Shown piece after piece: positions 26,676 to 35,792 of a stretch of 64,000 nt of DNA. The notes below the pieces were generated by a model. The model did not search any database. It worked only from the letters and a program-made list of their open reading frames with translations, and was not told the DNA's origin. Location: contig NZ_VIYG01000001.1 of the NCBI RefSeq assembly GCF_009389585.1, positions 1 through 64,000 on the forward strand, in the 5' to 3' direction. A program made the position numbers and the translations under genes. The stretch's first letter is position 1. Each line of letters begins with the position of its first letter. Source of the stretch: Oceanobacillus sp. CFH 90083 (GTDB lineage Bacteria > Bacillota > Bacilli > Bacillales > Amphibacillaceae).

Positions 26676-27602
26676 ATGAAAGCAGCAGCATTTCATTCAC
26701 CAGGACCTCCTGATGTTTTGCAAATAATGGATTTCGAAAACCCCATTCCAAAAAATGGTCAAGTCCGGGTAAAGGTAAAAGCAGCCGGAGTACAGCCTAT
26801 TGACTGCGCAATCCGCGGATATGGATTTACTCAACCTGGAGTGGAAATTCAATATCCTCAAATACTTGGAAATGAATTTTCTGGTGTGATTGACATGATT
26901 GGCGAGGAAGTAGAAGACTATTATATTGGCAGTGAAGTGATTGGCTGGTCACTTCTATCAAGCTATGCTGAATACGTGGTTGTCCCAACCTCTCAAATTG
27001 TTAGAAAACCTCAAATGATGCCATGGGAAGAAGCTGGGGTACTCACCGCTTCAGGACAAACGGCGCATACTGCATTAAGGGAGCTTGGAATTGGTAAAGG
27101 GGATACTGTCCTTATCCACGCAGCCGCAGGAGGAGTTGGCACATTTGCTGTTCAATTAGCCAAAGCATGGGGAGCAAATGTTATTGGTACTGCTAGTTTG
27201 CGGAACCATGACTATTTAAAATCATTAGGAGCTGCTCCGGTTTTATATGGAAAGGGACTTGTTGAACAAATTCGCAAAATTGCCCCGGGAGGAATTGATG
27301 CGGCCTTGGACGCAGCAGGTGAAGATGCACTGCGGGCTTCTGTAGAGCTTGTCCAGGACAAAAAAAGGATTGGTACCATTGTTTCTTTTGACCTTTCCGA
27401 ATCTTTGGGAACTACTCCAATTCGAAGTCAGCGAAGTATATCCAGGCTGTCTGAGCTTACTCACTTGTACGAACAAGGTCGACTTCGTATCGTTATATCA
27501 CAATCCTTCCCGCTGTACCAAGCTTCTGAAGCTCATAGAGTGGTAGAGGCTGGCCATGGCCACGGAAAAATTGTTCTTACATTGGATGAATCATTCGTAT
27601 GA
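26676..27602 (+). CDS. MDR-family NADP-dependent oxidoreductase (quinone reductase-like)
   Basis: A 308-residue zinc-independent medium-chain reductase. GroES-like N-terminus (MKAAAFHSPGPPDVLQ, 'AAGVQPIDCAIRGYG', 'LGNEFSGVID') and a Rossmann domain with AAAGGVGTFAVQLAKAWG. No CxxCxxC zinc loop is present, pointing to quinone oxidoreductase or enoyl reductase activity with NADPH. GGGGAGA is 8 bp before ATG 26676; the upstream ATG 26667 is too close to it. A VOC gene follows 13 bp downstream. Confidence 0.85.
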   Translation: MKAAAFHSPGPPDVLQIMDFENPIPKNGQVRVKVKAAGVQPIDCAIRGYGFTQPGVEIQYPQILGNEFSGVIDMIGEEVEDYYIGSEVIGWSLLSSYAEYVVVPTSQIVRKPQMMPWEEAGVLTASGQTAHTALRELGIGKGDTVLIHAAAGGVGTFAVQLAKAWGANVIGTASLRNHDYLKSLGAAPVLYGKGLVEQIRKIAPGGIDAALDAAGEDALRASVELVQDKKRIGTIVSFDLSESLGTTPIRSQRSISRLSELTHLYEQGRLRIVISQSFPLYQASEAHRVVEAGHGHGKIVLTLDESFV

Positions 27603-27615
27603 GGGAGTGTAAACT

Positions 27616-27954
27616 ATGAAACTAAACCATATTAATCTTACGGTCACTGATGTTCATGAAACTCGGGCGTTCTTGGAGAAATATTTTAACCTTCAAACTA
27701 GAAGTATTCATAAGGATACATTTGCTATTCTGGTAGACGAGGACAGATTATTACTTGCTTTGACGAAAGGTAAGCAGGTGAGCTATCCTAATTCATTTCA
27801 TATTGGTTTTGAGCAGGAGAGCGAAGAACAGGTAAATGAGATCAATCGACACCTGAAGAAAGATGGATTTGATGTGAAGCCCCCAAAAAGAGCTCATCGT
27901 TGGACATTCTATGTTAAAGCCCCGGGCGGGTTTTATATTGAGATTTTTAGTTGA
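27616..27954 (+). CDS. VOC-family protein
   Basis: A 112-residue single VOC module pair: MKLNHINLTVTDVHETRAFL with His4 as a likely metal ligand, FHIGFEQESEEQVNEINR, and the terminal FYVKAPGGFYIEIFS where Glu would complete the site. The first His and terminal Glu fit a metal-binding glyoxalase-like protein. It is transcribed with the MDR reductase (13-bp gap; GGGAGTG ribosome site), so the pair may process one compound. Confidence 0.82.
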   Translation: MKLNHINLTVTDVHETRAFLEKYFNLQTRSIHKDTFAILVDEDRLLLALTKGKQVSYPNSFHIGFEQESEEQVNEINRHLKKDGFDVKPPKRAHRWTFYVKAPGGFYIEIFS

Positions 27955-28249
27955 ATAAGACGAAACCAATTATTGATTAGATTGGAGCCAGTATAGTAAA
28001 AGTAGTTCAAAAAACAGGGAATCTCTAATTATACAAACAAAATTATTGATCAAAGCGAGTGCCTGAAGTCTATTCAGAAGAATATATTGCCTAAGATCTG
28101 CAGTTCAATTCATTTAATACGAAAAATAATGAAGGAGATGAGAAAACAGTGTAAAATTAAAATACAGAAGAAGTTATTGGAGTAATAGAGTGGGAACGGA
28201 TGAAATCGTAAGCTTTAATTATAAAGTAAGATGAAAGGGGAGAGAGGTA
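27955..28249. other. Gene-free stretch between VOC genes
   Basis: AT-rich with several short open frames and a GAAGGAGATGAG at 28131-28142 that resembles a ribosome site but leads only into a very short ORF. Nothing further supported. Confidence 0.4.
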
Positions 28250-28627
28250 ATGGATTTTCGTCTGGAATTATTTGTTGAAAATCTGCAAAAATCGATATTA
28301 TTCTATGAGGAAATCCTTGGCCTTACATTCACAAGAAAAAGTGAGGCTGGAGCAATCATTAAAAAGGGGAATTTCTCTTTATTGCTGACTGCAGATGATA
28401 TTCTTGAAGAAAACCATTATTTTAGAAGTGGCGGAGGGCTTAAACCCAAAGGTAAGGGTGCGGAGATTATCTTGTTTTCTGATAATATCGAACAGTTATA
28501 TCGGAATGTCCAGGAAAAAAATTATCCAGTGGAATCCCCACTTAAACGCCAGTCTTGGGGGATGACCGATTTTCGTATGATAGATCCGGATGGTTACTAT
28601 TTAAGGATAACATCATATAAACAATAG
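28250..28627 (+). CDS. VOC-family (bleomycin-resistance-like) protein
   Basis: A 125-residue protein with the VOC order FRLELFVENLQKSILFYEEI, 'LGLTFTRKSEAGAII', 'GAEIILFSDNIEQLYRNVQE' and the ending 'FRMIDPDGYYLRITSYKQ'. The first-strand metal His is replaced (FRLELF), so it may be a binding protein rather than an enzyme. GGGGAGAGAG precedes the ATG. Monocistronic. Confidence 0.8.
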   Translation: MDFRLELFVENLQKSILFYEEILGLTFTRKSEAGAIIKKGNFSLLLTADDILEENHYFRSGGGLKPKGKGAEIILFSDNIEQLYRNVQEKNYPVESPLKRQSWGMTDFRMIDPDGYYLRITSYKQ

Positions 28628-28742
28628 TAGAAAGTAACTTTATAATGAATATCCCTGTAGATTTTAGTTTTTTCAATATTAATTTTGTGTTACGTTATAG
28701 GCAGAATAAGCTTTTAGTGGGGGGATTTTTATTTTTAAAAAT

Positions 28743-29066
28743 TTGAAAGTGATTGTACTCATTTTGTTGTTTATGTTACTTGCTGCTTGCGGAAAGTTGA
28801 ATCTTGATAGAAGCGTAAAGCTGTCGCCAGAAGATAAGGAAAATATTAGAAAAGAATATTCGAATAGAGATGTAACAATGAAGAATTTGGCAAAGAAATA
28901 TGGAGTGTGTGCAAAAACAATTAAAAGTACTGTTGATTCTGAATACAATGAGAAAGCGAAAGAGATGTACAAAGAATATAATGAAAAGATGAAAGAGCTA
29001 CATAGAGAATATATAAGAAAACGTAAGAATTTGTACAAAGAAAGGCATGAGGAAGCGAGGAGGTAA
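28743..29066 (+). CDS. Putative lipoprotein with HTH-like and coiled segments
   Basis: A ~107-residue ORF with a lipoprotein signal (VIVLILLFMLLAACGK, lipobox Cys16), then an unexpected HTH-like stretch, RDVTMKNLAKKYGVCAKTIK, and a highly charged repeat-rich C-terminus (EYNEKAKEMYKEYNEKMKEL). The combination of a lipobox with a DNA-binding-like motif is odd. The start is uncertain: TTG 28743 is far from GGGGGG at 28719; an ATT at 28731 would be better spaced. No family recognised. Confidence 0.45.
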   Translation: MKVIVLILLFMLLAACGKLNLDRSVKLSPEDKENIRKEYSNRDVTMKNLAKKYGVCAKTIKSTVDSEYNEKAKEMYKEYNEKMKELHREYIRKRKNLYKERHEEARR

Positions 29067-29106
29067 TATAGAGAGCATATAAGAGAGTTGCTTTAAAAAC
29101 ATCCTT

Positions 29107-29195
29107 AGTAACGAAAGAGCCTTCAATGGTAATTGTTTCTTGACAGAATTTACACCTCGCTGCCTGAACTATCTGATGTTGTCGATTTTAAGGTT
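29107..29195 (+). pseudogene. Fragment of a P-loop kinase-like gene
   Basis: In two frames it reads LVTKEPSMVIV then DRIYTSLPELSDVVDFKV, matching VTKEPSKVIILDGIYSSLTE and LSDVVNFKV encoded at 44525-44610. It is a small frameshifted piece of the same gene family, uridine-kinase-like. No P-loop portion is present here. Confidence 0.6.
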
Positions 29196-29216
29196 CAAAT
29201 TTCATTGTTATGGTCC

Positions 29217-29303
29217 GGCCGCACAAATTATTAAAGCAGAAGAAATGAAAACGGACACTTTATTTGTAAATTTAGAAAAGATTTCTCTTATATCACCGGT
29301 ATG
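29217..29303 (+). pseudogene. Unidentified C-terminal gene fragment
   Basis: An open stretch YGPAAQIIKAEEMKTDTLFV then NLEKISLISPV and stop. It looks protein-like, with no start or ribosome site. The family is not recognised. Confidence 0.25.
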
Positions 29304-29316
29304 AAGATATTGAGCA

Positions 29317-29358
29317 AAAAAATACCAGATCACTTATTATTAGAGTGATTTGGTATTT
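29317..29358. terminator. Hairpin terminator
   Basis: AATACCAGATCACT / AGTGATTTGGTATT stem flanked by A-run and TTTT. Confidence 0.7.
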
Positions 29359-29571
29359 TGATTGCGGAATAGCTATTGTATTCCTGATTCAAATGCTCTA
29401 AGCCAATAAACTTAATATATTCCATGATAGGTTTAGTATACAGTAGTAATGGAAATTTAATCAGAGACATGCTGCTTATCATTGTAAATTATATAATAGA
29501 GTTTAGGTGATATCCTCAAGAGGAGGTGTAGAATTCCCCAAATTCACGACTAATCTTATGGAGATCAATTA

Positions 29572-30506
29572 CTAATTCATATTTTTTGTGAAAAATTCTG
29601 TTATCTCATCAAACGGGATGATTTCTGCCTTATCATACAAGTCAGTATGAGATGCATCAGGAATAATCTTAAGTTCTTTATTATCACCTTTCAATTTCTT
29701 AAATGCATCCTGACTAAAATAACAAGAATGTGCTTTTTCACCATGAATCATAAAAACGGCATTACGAATTTCGTTGCTGTATTGTAAAATGGGCATATTC
29801 ATAAATGATAATGATAAAGTAATATTCCACCCATCATTTGAATTTAATGATCTTTTGTGATACCCGCGATCTGTTTTATAGTAATCATAATAATCTTTTA
29901 CGAATTGTGGTGCATCTTCTGGAAGTGGATCAACAACTCCCCCGGCTCTCGCGTAGTCTCCATTTTTAAAATCCACAATTCTTTGTGCATTTAAGCTTTT
30001 TCGCGCTTCATATCGAGCATCTTCATCCATCGCGTTAAAATATCCTTCTGCATTCACACGGGACATATCATACATTGTAGATGTGACTGTAGCTTTGATT
30101 CTTGTATCAATAGCTGCAGCGTTTAAAGCCATTCCACCCCAGCCACAGATTCCAATAATTCCAATTTTTTCAGGATCGACAATATCCTGAGTAGATAAGA
30201 AATCTACAGCTGCCTGGAAATCTTCTGTATTAATATCGGGAGATGCAACAGGTCGAAGGCAATAGTTAAAAATCCCCTTTCCGCCATTGTTTGAGCATAT
30301 AGCCCTGATGATTGCTCTTTAACTGCCCCAAACGGTCCGGATACAGCAATTGCTGAAAGTTTCCCTTCCATGTTTTTTGGCTCATATAAATCAGCAACTA
30401 ATGTTATGCCGTAACGGTTAGGAAAAGTTACCTTACGATGATTGACTTCATCACTTTTTGGAAAAACTTTATCCCACTCTTGAGTAATATTTAAATCTTT
30501 TTTCAT
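29572..30506 (-). pseudogene. Alpha/beta hydrolase (YcjY/dienelactone-hydrolase-like), broken
   Basis: The first part (30506-30204) reads MKKDLNITQEWDKVFPKSDE ... AQTMAERGFLTIAFD and then shifts frame. The second part resumes with VASPDINTEDFQAAVDFLST, GIIGICGWGGMALN and continues to ...HGEKAHSCYF and PDASHTDLYDK. Relatives have about 13 residues (…PSFTGESGG…) between AFD and the VASPD block, so a ~40-bp deletion at about 30250 removed them and broke the frame. The later part is an intact reading frame of 186 codons, but a complete enzyme cannot be made. AAAGGAGA precedes the start. Confidence 0.8.
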
Positions 30507-30612
30507 TGTGTATCTCCTTTGGTCTATTTGACATTTATTTTTGAATACACTACTATAATAGCGCCTAAACCTGACTTCAGGGCAAGTACAAAGTTTAAAA
30601 AATTGGAGAGAG

Positions 30613-30827
30613 GCATATATTGCTGCCTTTTCAACTGCTCCTATGTTAAATATGGAACGAGTATATATTTTAAATCAATACAAAGGTCTGGGCGCTGGCT
30701 CAACATTTATGCAATATGTCGAGAACGTTGCTAAAGAAATGAAAAAAATTTTTTATGTTTAGAAGTTTTATCTGGTAATAAAAAAGCGATAAGTATTTAT
30801 GAGAAAAAAGGGTTTCTCAATAATTAA
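30613..30827 (+). pseudogene. GNAT acetyltransferase C-terminal remnant
   Basis: ERVYILNQYKGLGAGSTFMQ carries the acetyl-CoA-binding Q/RxxGxG/A motif; one frameshift later comes LEVLSGNKKAISIYEKKGFL, the C-terminal GNAT signature. N-terminal half absent, frameshift at about 30760. Confidence 0.75.
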
Positions 30828-31047
30828 TCGTTTTCATCCACTTACATTGTCTAATTGACAAAAGTACGCCCTTTATTTGCAAATAGTTACATGGAGAGAA
30901 CAGACTATAAAAAATAATACTGTCAAAATAAAATAAAAAGCCTTGAACGGATGTGAAAATTACCGTTCAAGGCTATACCATATATTTCTATTGATGGGCT
31001 GCCAGTAAACAAAACAGCTTGCTCATAGCCCGTGAAAAGGGAGCTGT

Positions 31048-31413
31048 TTAATTCATAACGGACTGATCCGCTGTTTCTTTTTCTAAAACATTCTCAATAT
31101 AATCCTTGCCCCATTCATACATCGCATCTAAAATCGGTAAAAGCCTTTCGCCGTGCTCTGTAAGTGAATACTCAACTTTGGGCGGAACAACTGGATACAC
31201 TTCACGATGGACAATTAAATGGTCTTCTAGCTCGCGTAATTGATTAACAAGCATTCTTTGGGTAATGCCGGGCATCAGCGCCTTTAGTTCACCAAAACGT
31301 TTTGTCCCTTCCTTGCCCAGATGCCACAAAATTAACATTTTCCACTTTCCGCCAATGACTGCAAGTGTTAATTCCTTTTCACAATTAAATGTTTTCTCTC
31401 CTAAATTTGGCAT
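31048..31413 (-). CDS. hxlR: HxlR-family regulator
   Basis: A 121-residue winged-helix HxlR protein: [20 protein letters not shown], '[17 protein letters not shown]', '[20 protein letters not shown]', '[12 protein letters not shown]'. The single N-terminal Cys of the family is present (FNCEKE). It is divergent from hxlAB, as in B. subtilis, where HxlR activates hxlAB in response to formaldehyde. ATG 31413 follows GGAGGTGA; the GTG at 31422 is inside that site. Confidence 0.88.
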   Translation of the reverse strand: MPNLGEKTFNCEKELTLAVIGGKWKMLILWHLGKEGTKRFGELKALMPGITQRMLVNQLRELEDHLIVHREVYPVVPPKVEYSLTEHGERLLPILDAMYEWGKDYIENVLEKETADQSVMN

Positions 31414-31443
31414 TTCCTTCACCTCCGCTTTATTTCATCCAAT

Positions 31444-31511
31444 AGTATACTTTTTAGCACTATATGGGGTAAAAGTGCGTACTTCTCATTTTGGGATATA
31501 CTCAGTATACT
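31444..31511. promoter_or_regulatory. Two AGTATACT palindromes, candidate HxlR sites
   Basis: AGTATACT occurs at 31444-31451 and 31504-31511, 60 bp apart, in the hxlR-hxlA intergenic region, with TTGACT at 31561-31566 as the probable hxlA -35. B. subtilis HxlR is known to bind two repeats upstream of hxlA; sequence identity to those was not checked. Confidence 0.4.
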
Positions 31512-31620
31512 TGATGACATGCTGATGAGTAAATAGGGTTTCAAGCGGAAACATGCAAGCTTGACTTATAAAAATCGTTTAGCACAATAAAATCAAAAAA
31601 CTTGAAAGGGAGCGAAGATA

Positions 31621-32253
31621 ATGAAATTACAATTAGCGTTAGATCTTGTCGATATTCCGGGAGCAATTGAATTAGTAAAAGAGGTAGAAGAGTATGTCGA
31701 TGTGGTAGAGATTGGAACCCCTGTCGTCATTAATGAAGGCCTAAAAGCAGTTAAAGAAGTAAAGGCAGCATTTCCTGACTTAACTGTATTAGCAGACTTG
31801 AAAATTATGGATGCGGCTGGCTACGAGGTAAGCCAAGCAGCTGCTGCAGGTGCTGACATCATCACAATTCTTGGTGCAGCAGAAGATGAGTCCATTAAAG
31901 GGGCTGTAGAAGAGGCGAAAAAGCAAGGCAAACAAATCCTTGTGGATATGATTGCTGTAAAAGATATCGCAGCCCGCGCAAAAGAGCTGGATGAACTTGG
32001 TGCTGATTATATCTGCGTTCATACAGGATATGATCTGCAAGCTGTAGGGCAAAATTCATTTGAGGATTTACACACAATTAAGGGCGTTGTAAAGAATGCG
32101 AAAACTGCTATTGCAGGCGGGATCAAATTAGAATCACTTGCTGAAGTCATTAAACATCAGCCGGATTTAGTTATCGTTGGTGGAGGAATTACAAGTAAAG
32201 AAGATAAAAAAGCCACTGCCAGCGAAATGAAAGAATTAATTAAACAAGGGTAA
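31621..32253 (+). CDS. hxlA: 3-hexulose-6-phosphate synthase
   Basis: A 210-residue TIM-barrel enzyme of the OMP decarboxylase suprafamily. MKLQLALDLVDIPGAIEL, 'DVVEIGTPVVINEG', 'LADLKIMDAAGYE' (the DxKxxD motif), 'VHTGYDLQ' and 'AGGIKLESL' are diagnostic. It condenses formaldehyde with ribulose-5-phosphate in the RuMP pathway, here for formaldehyde detoxification. GGGAGCG precedes ATG. hxlB follows 4 bp downstream. Confidence 0.95.
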   Translation: MKLQLALDLVDIPGAIELVKEVEEYVDVVEIGTPVVINEGLKAVKEVKAAFPDLTVLADLKIMDAAGYEVSQAAAAGADIITILGAAEDESIKGAVEEAKKQGKQILVDMIAVKDIAARAKELDELGADYICVHTGYDLQAVGQNSFEDLHTIKGVVKNAKTAIAGGIKLESLAEVIKHQPDLVIVGGGITSKEDKKATASEMKELIKQG

Positions 32254-32257
32254 TGTC

Positions 32258-32818
32258 ATGATGAAGACAACCCAATATTTAGCCAAAATCGTTCAAGAAC
32301 TAAGTCAAACAGCTGCGCTTATTTCTGATTCAGAAACAGAGAAATTAGTAGATCAGATTTTAGAATCCAAGAAAGTCTTTGTAGCTGGTGCTGGAAGATC
32401 CGGATTCATGGCAAAATCCTTTGTCATGCGAATGATGCATATGGGTATTGATGCGTATGCCGTTGGTGAAACCGTAACAGCTAACTTGGAGAAGGGTGAT
32501 CTATTAGTTATCGGATCAGGATCAGGGGAAACAAAAACGTTAGGTGCCATTGCTGAAAAAGCGAAAAGCTTAGGAGGAGTAGTTGCAGCTGTAACCATTT
32601 CTCCTCAATCAACCATTGGCAAGCTGGCTGATATTACGATTGAATTACCAGGAGTAACGAAGGATCAGTCTGAAGGTAACTATAATACGATTCAGCCCAT
32701 GGGCTCCCTTTTTGAACAATCGACGTTGTTATTTTACGATGCTTTAATCCTGCGTTGTATGGAGAAAAAAGGCTTAGATTCAAATAAGATGTATGGAAAA
32801 CATGCTAATCTTGAATAG
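32258..32818 (+). CDS. hxlB: 6-phospho-3-hexuloisomerase
   Basis: A 186-residue SIS-domain isomerase that converts hexulose-6-phosphate to fructose-6-phosphate. VFVAGAGRSGFMAKSFVMRM, 'LLVIGSGSGETKTL' and 'YNTIQPMGSLFEQS' with the catalytic Glu and the C-terminal KHANLE are the family hallmarks. ATG 32261 is an equal start candidate. Two further genes of the same family lie at 42488 (broken) and 43046 (intact), inside the PTS operon. Confidence 0.95.
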   Translation: MMKTTQYLAKIVQELSQTAALISDSETEKLVDQILESKKVFVAGAGRSGFMAKSFVMRMMHMGIDAYAVGETVTANLEKGDLLVIGSGSGETKTLGAIAEKAKSLGGVVAAVTISPQSTIGKLADITIELPGVTKDQSEGNYNTIQPMGSLFEQSTLLFYDALILRCMEKKGLDSNKMYGKHANLE

Positions 32819-32890
32819 AGCACAGACAAATAAATCAGGATGAACAGGAAAAATAGCATTGTTAATGTAAGTTTTTACTCTATAAAATAA

Positions 32891-32927
32891 AACCATCACT
32901 ACTACCTTGATTCAAGGAAGTAGTGAT
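32891..32927. terminator. Bidirectional terminator hxlB / methyltransferase
   Basis: CCATCACTACT / AGTAGTGATGG stem with an inner CCTTG...CAAGG; A-rich flank gives a U-tract for the minus-strand gene. Confidence 0.7.
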
Positions 32928-33064
32928 GGCACTTGAACATAGATATTTTACATACTTGTCTATTTGATCTGATTTAATTTAGCAGTTACATTTGTGTCTT
33001 TTTGTCTTCTTAATATGAAGATTAACATTCATTATAAAGACAAGCCTTATAAACAGAATGCCAA

Positions 33065-33673
33065 TTAATGAGGTTTATAAGCTACGAGTTGAATGACATG
33101 ACCTAAGCCATTATGTAACTTTCCCTCATGACGCTCGACTTCCCCATAATAAAAATGCTTGATTTCCCCATCTGCAAAAATATGAAGTACTTCAAATGGG
33201 GTGTACAAAAGGCGAATATCTTTTCCGCCACCACTTCGATAAGGAAGCTGACGACCGGAGTAAACTTCCATAATATAGACTCCACCAGGGCGCAGTATTT
33301 TTTTGATTCCATCCATTAAATATTGACGAACAGGAGCATCTCCAATATGACCAAAAACACTTATAACCATATCCCATTGATCTTCTTTGAAAGCAATTTT
33401 TTGAGTTAAATCAACTAATTCCGTTTTAACCTTAACGTTTCTTGAACCGGCAAATTGATGCAATTTATCTAAACCGACAGATGAATAATCCCAAGCAGTA
33501 ACACTGTGCCCTAATTCTGCAGCATATACTGCGTTGCGACCTTCTCCTTCTGCGATGGTTAGTACATCACAACTAGGGTGTTTGTGCAGCATAGATTGAA
33601 TAAAGACATTTGGTTCTTTTCCGTATATATACTCCTGTTTATTAAAACGTTTATCCCATGAATTGGTTGTCAT
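33065..33673 (-). CDS. Class I SAM-dependent methyltransferase
   Basis: A 202-residue methyltransferase: WDKRFNKQEYIYGKEPNVF at the N-terminus, motif I as VLTIAEGEGRNAVYAAELGH, 'VTAWDYSSVGLDKL' with the acidic SAM ribose ligand, and 'WDMVISVFGHI'. It resembles the TehB/thiopurine-methyltransferase-like proteins annotated near stress genes; the substrate is unknown. Start 33673 follows AAAGGAG; the longer frame to 33718 has no ribosome site. Confidence 0.82.
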   Translation of the reverse strand: MTTNSWDKRFNKQEYIYGKEPNVFIQSMLHKHPSCDVLTIAEGEGRNAVYAAELGHSVTAWDYSSVGLDKLHQFAGSRNVKVKTELVDLTQKIAFKEDQWDMVISVFGHIGDAPVRQYLMDGIKKILRPGGVYIMEVYSGRQLPYRSGGGKDIRLLYTPFEVLHIFADGEIKHFYYGEVERHEGKLHNGLGHVIQLVAYKPH

Positions 33674-33718
33674 GTATGAATTTTCTCCTTTCTTTGATAG
33701 GGTGAGTGACAAGGTCAT

Positions 33719-34160
33719 CGAAATTTTAAGCTAGTTTTGTTAGAGAAAATATTTTTTATTTTCCCAGTCTAAATTGAAACAATCGTATCATCCAGCAGAA
33801 ACTTAATTTGTATTATAATAGTAATCATTACGATTTAAAAAATAGATTGTTCTATGCACCTCAAAGGAAAGAAATTAAGTGGAGACATATAGTGCTATTT
33901 TGAATCAAGGACTCCAAATATATCACCAACTAAATGAAGAAGGGAGTGAACTTAGAAAAGCATCACACTAATAGCAGGTTTGATATGCTTATGACGTATT
34001 CTCTTTATTTAATTGAAAGTGTTGATCGTAATGCTAATGCTATTTCCGTGCGATAGGAAATGAAATACATAAAATCTTTTGGTGTTTAATTAGAAATAAC
34101 AGATGGAATGGTGGAAAATGAACTAAATGAAACGCAAATTTGTTTTACTTTTATATTCGT
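33719..34160. other. Gene-free stretch
   Basis: Only a 30-codon open stretch from GTG 33880 (METYSAILNQGLQ...) with AAAGGA upstream was seen; it could be a gene fragment but has no recognised family. No terminator identified for the ArsR-type gene at 34161. Confidence 0.4.
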
Positions 34161-34853
34161 TTACACATCAAGTGACAAGTATTTTTTAAATCCAGCTGCG
34201 CCCTTTTGTGTTACTTCTACTGCTCGAATAGAGGGTACGCGTTCAATCCATCCTAATTCAAAAAGTTGTGTTGTAAAAGCACAACCTAAAGCTCCTGCTA
34301 AATGGTGTTTTCGTTCACTCCAGTCTAAACACATTCTGGAAAAAGCTCTTCGTTTCTTTTTTATTGATGACAAATCAAGACCAAAGTCATAAAAAAATCG
34401 TTCGCCATGCTCGGTTACAATAAAATCTTTATCTGTTTTATCCAAGTAATCAGCTTGAACCATCGCTTCGGTCACCATAACTCCTAAATTTCCAGCCAGG
34501 TGATCATAGCAAGTTCGAGCTCTTTGTAACGCTTTTGCTTGTTTAGATTGTGAAAAAGAACGTATCTCGGCAGGCCGGGAAATGGTTAAAAAACCTTCAA
34601 TGATCTGTGCAATATCCTCATTAACTAATTGATAATATCGATAACGTCCATGCTTTTCCATTGTAATTAGATTATTTTGCTCCAGCTTCGTCAAGTGATG
34701 GCTGGCAGTTTGTGGTTGAATGGCGGCCATACGGGCCAGCTCTCCTGCTGTATGAAATCGTCCATCCAGCAGAGTGGTTAAAATAATCGCCCTTGACGGT
34801 TCACTTAAAAGCGCAGCAACTTCAGCAATATTTGGATTTGGGTTGATAAGCAT
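34161..34853 (-). CDS. ArsR-family HTH regulator with C-terminal extension
   Basis: A 230-residue protein, about twice the length of a metal-sensing ArsR. The winged helix covers residues ~5-85: LLSEPSRAIILTTLLDGRFH, 'LARMAAIQPQTASHHLTKLE', 'GRYRYYQLV'. No metal-binding cysteines sit in the alpha3/alpha5 sites, so it senses something else. The rest ('RARTCYDHLAGNLGVMV...', 'CLDWSERKHHLAGALG') is a helical domain conserved in this subgroup. Divergent from the PEP-mutase-like gene at 34950, 96 bp apart, which it may regulate. Confidence 0.82.
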   Translation of the reverse strand: MLINPNPNIAEVAALLSEPSRAIILTTLLDGRFHTAGELARMAAIQPQTASHHLTKLEQNNLITMEKHGRYRYYQLVNEDIAQIIEGFLTISRPAEIRSFSQSKQAKALQRARTCYDHLAGNLGVMVTEAMVQADYLDKTDKDFIVTEHGERFFYDFGLDLSSIKKKRRAFSRMCLDWSERKHHLAGALGCAFTTQLFELGWIERVPSIRAVEVTQKGAAGFKKYLSLDV

Positions 34854-34949
34854 TTATCTCACTCCTATATGCATTCCATATTTCGATGATAATGGAAACT
34901 TAATTGATTTACAATCAAAAAGAATAAAAAATTTAGGAGAGTGGATTTT

Positions 34950-35792
34950 ATGAAAGATTTACAGGCATATATCGAAAAGGAGAAAGCATTCCGCCAAATG
35001 CATATGTCCAGCAGCACCTTTGTACTGCCTAATGCTTGGGATGTAGCCAGTTCCAAAATACTTGCTTCCTGTGGTTTTAAGGCAATCGGTACAACTAGTG
35101 CTGGTATTGCTGCTTCTCTGGGCTATAAAGACGGGCAAAAAATTTCCCGAAAAGAAATGTTGGAATCCGTTGCAGGTATTGCCAATTCTGTTCCAATACC
35201 CATAAGTGTTGATTTAGAGGCTGGATATGGAAAGACAATACCTGAGGTGCTGAAAACCGTCCATCAGGCAATTTCCGTTGGATGTGTCGGTATAAATCTC
35301 GAAGATGGAGTCGTTGACGATAAAAAAGCTATTTATCCTTTGAATTTACAAGTAGAAAAAATTGTAGCCATAAAAGAATTGGCTCGCTCGTTGAAGATTC
35401 CAATATTCGTTAATGCCCGTATTGATCTTTTTTGGAGGCTTATTGGTCATGAAAAGGAAAGATTGCAAGCAACAATGGAACGAGCAAAGGCATATCGTGA
35501 GGCAGGCGCAGATTGTATTTTCATTCCTGGTGTAGAGGATGAAAAAACGATTCAAAGGCTTAGAAAAGGAATAGCCAGTCCAATCAATCTCTTAGCTGGA
35601 CCTGGCACGCCATCTATAGCAACACTTTCTCAAATTGGTATTAATCGATTAAGCTGTGGCTCTGGTCTCTTTCGAGTAGTATATGCCAAATTGAATGAAG
35701 TGGGCACAGATATTATGCAAGGTGAATCTGTTGCACAGTCGTTACAAACCCCCTTGTCGTATAAAGAAATGGCAAACATGATGAAAAATTAG
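34950..35792 (+). CDS. Isocitrate lyase/PEP mutase family protein
   Basis: A 280-residue TIM-barrel protein: FVLPNAWDVASSKILASCGF, 'TTSAGIAASLGYKDG', 'ISVDLEAGYG' (Mg-binding Asp-Glu), 'GINLEDG', 'FVNARIDLF'. The motif set fits the PrpB/PEP mutase superfamily branch (PF13714) that includes oxaloacetase and 2-methylisocitrate-lyase-like enzymes. The KKCGH loop of isocitrate lyase is absent. The exact C-C or P-C bond acted on is unknown. ATG 34950 follows TTAGGAGAG. Confidence 0.82.
   Translation: MKDLQAYIEKEKAFRQMHMSSSTFVLPNAWDVASSKILASCGFKAIGTTSAGIAASLGYKDGQKISRKEMLESVAGIANSVPIPISVDLEAGYGKTIPEVLKTVHQAISVGCVGINLEDGVVDDKKAIYPLNLQVEKIVAIKELARSLKIPIFVNARIDLFWRLIGHEKERLQATMERAKAYREAGADCIFIPGVEDEKTIQRLRKGIASPINLLAGPGTPSIATLSQIGINRLSCGSGLFRVVYAKLNEVGTDIMQGESVAQSLQTPLSYKEMANMMKN

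Noticed and set aside
30519-30734. A 71-codon ORF
   Set aside because: Another frame of the same DNA encodes recognisable GNAT motifs; the ORF is a shadow.
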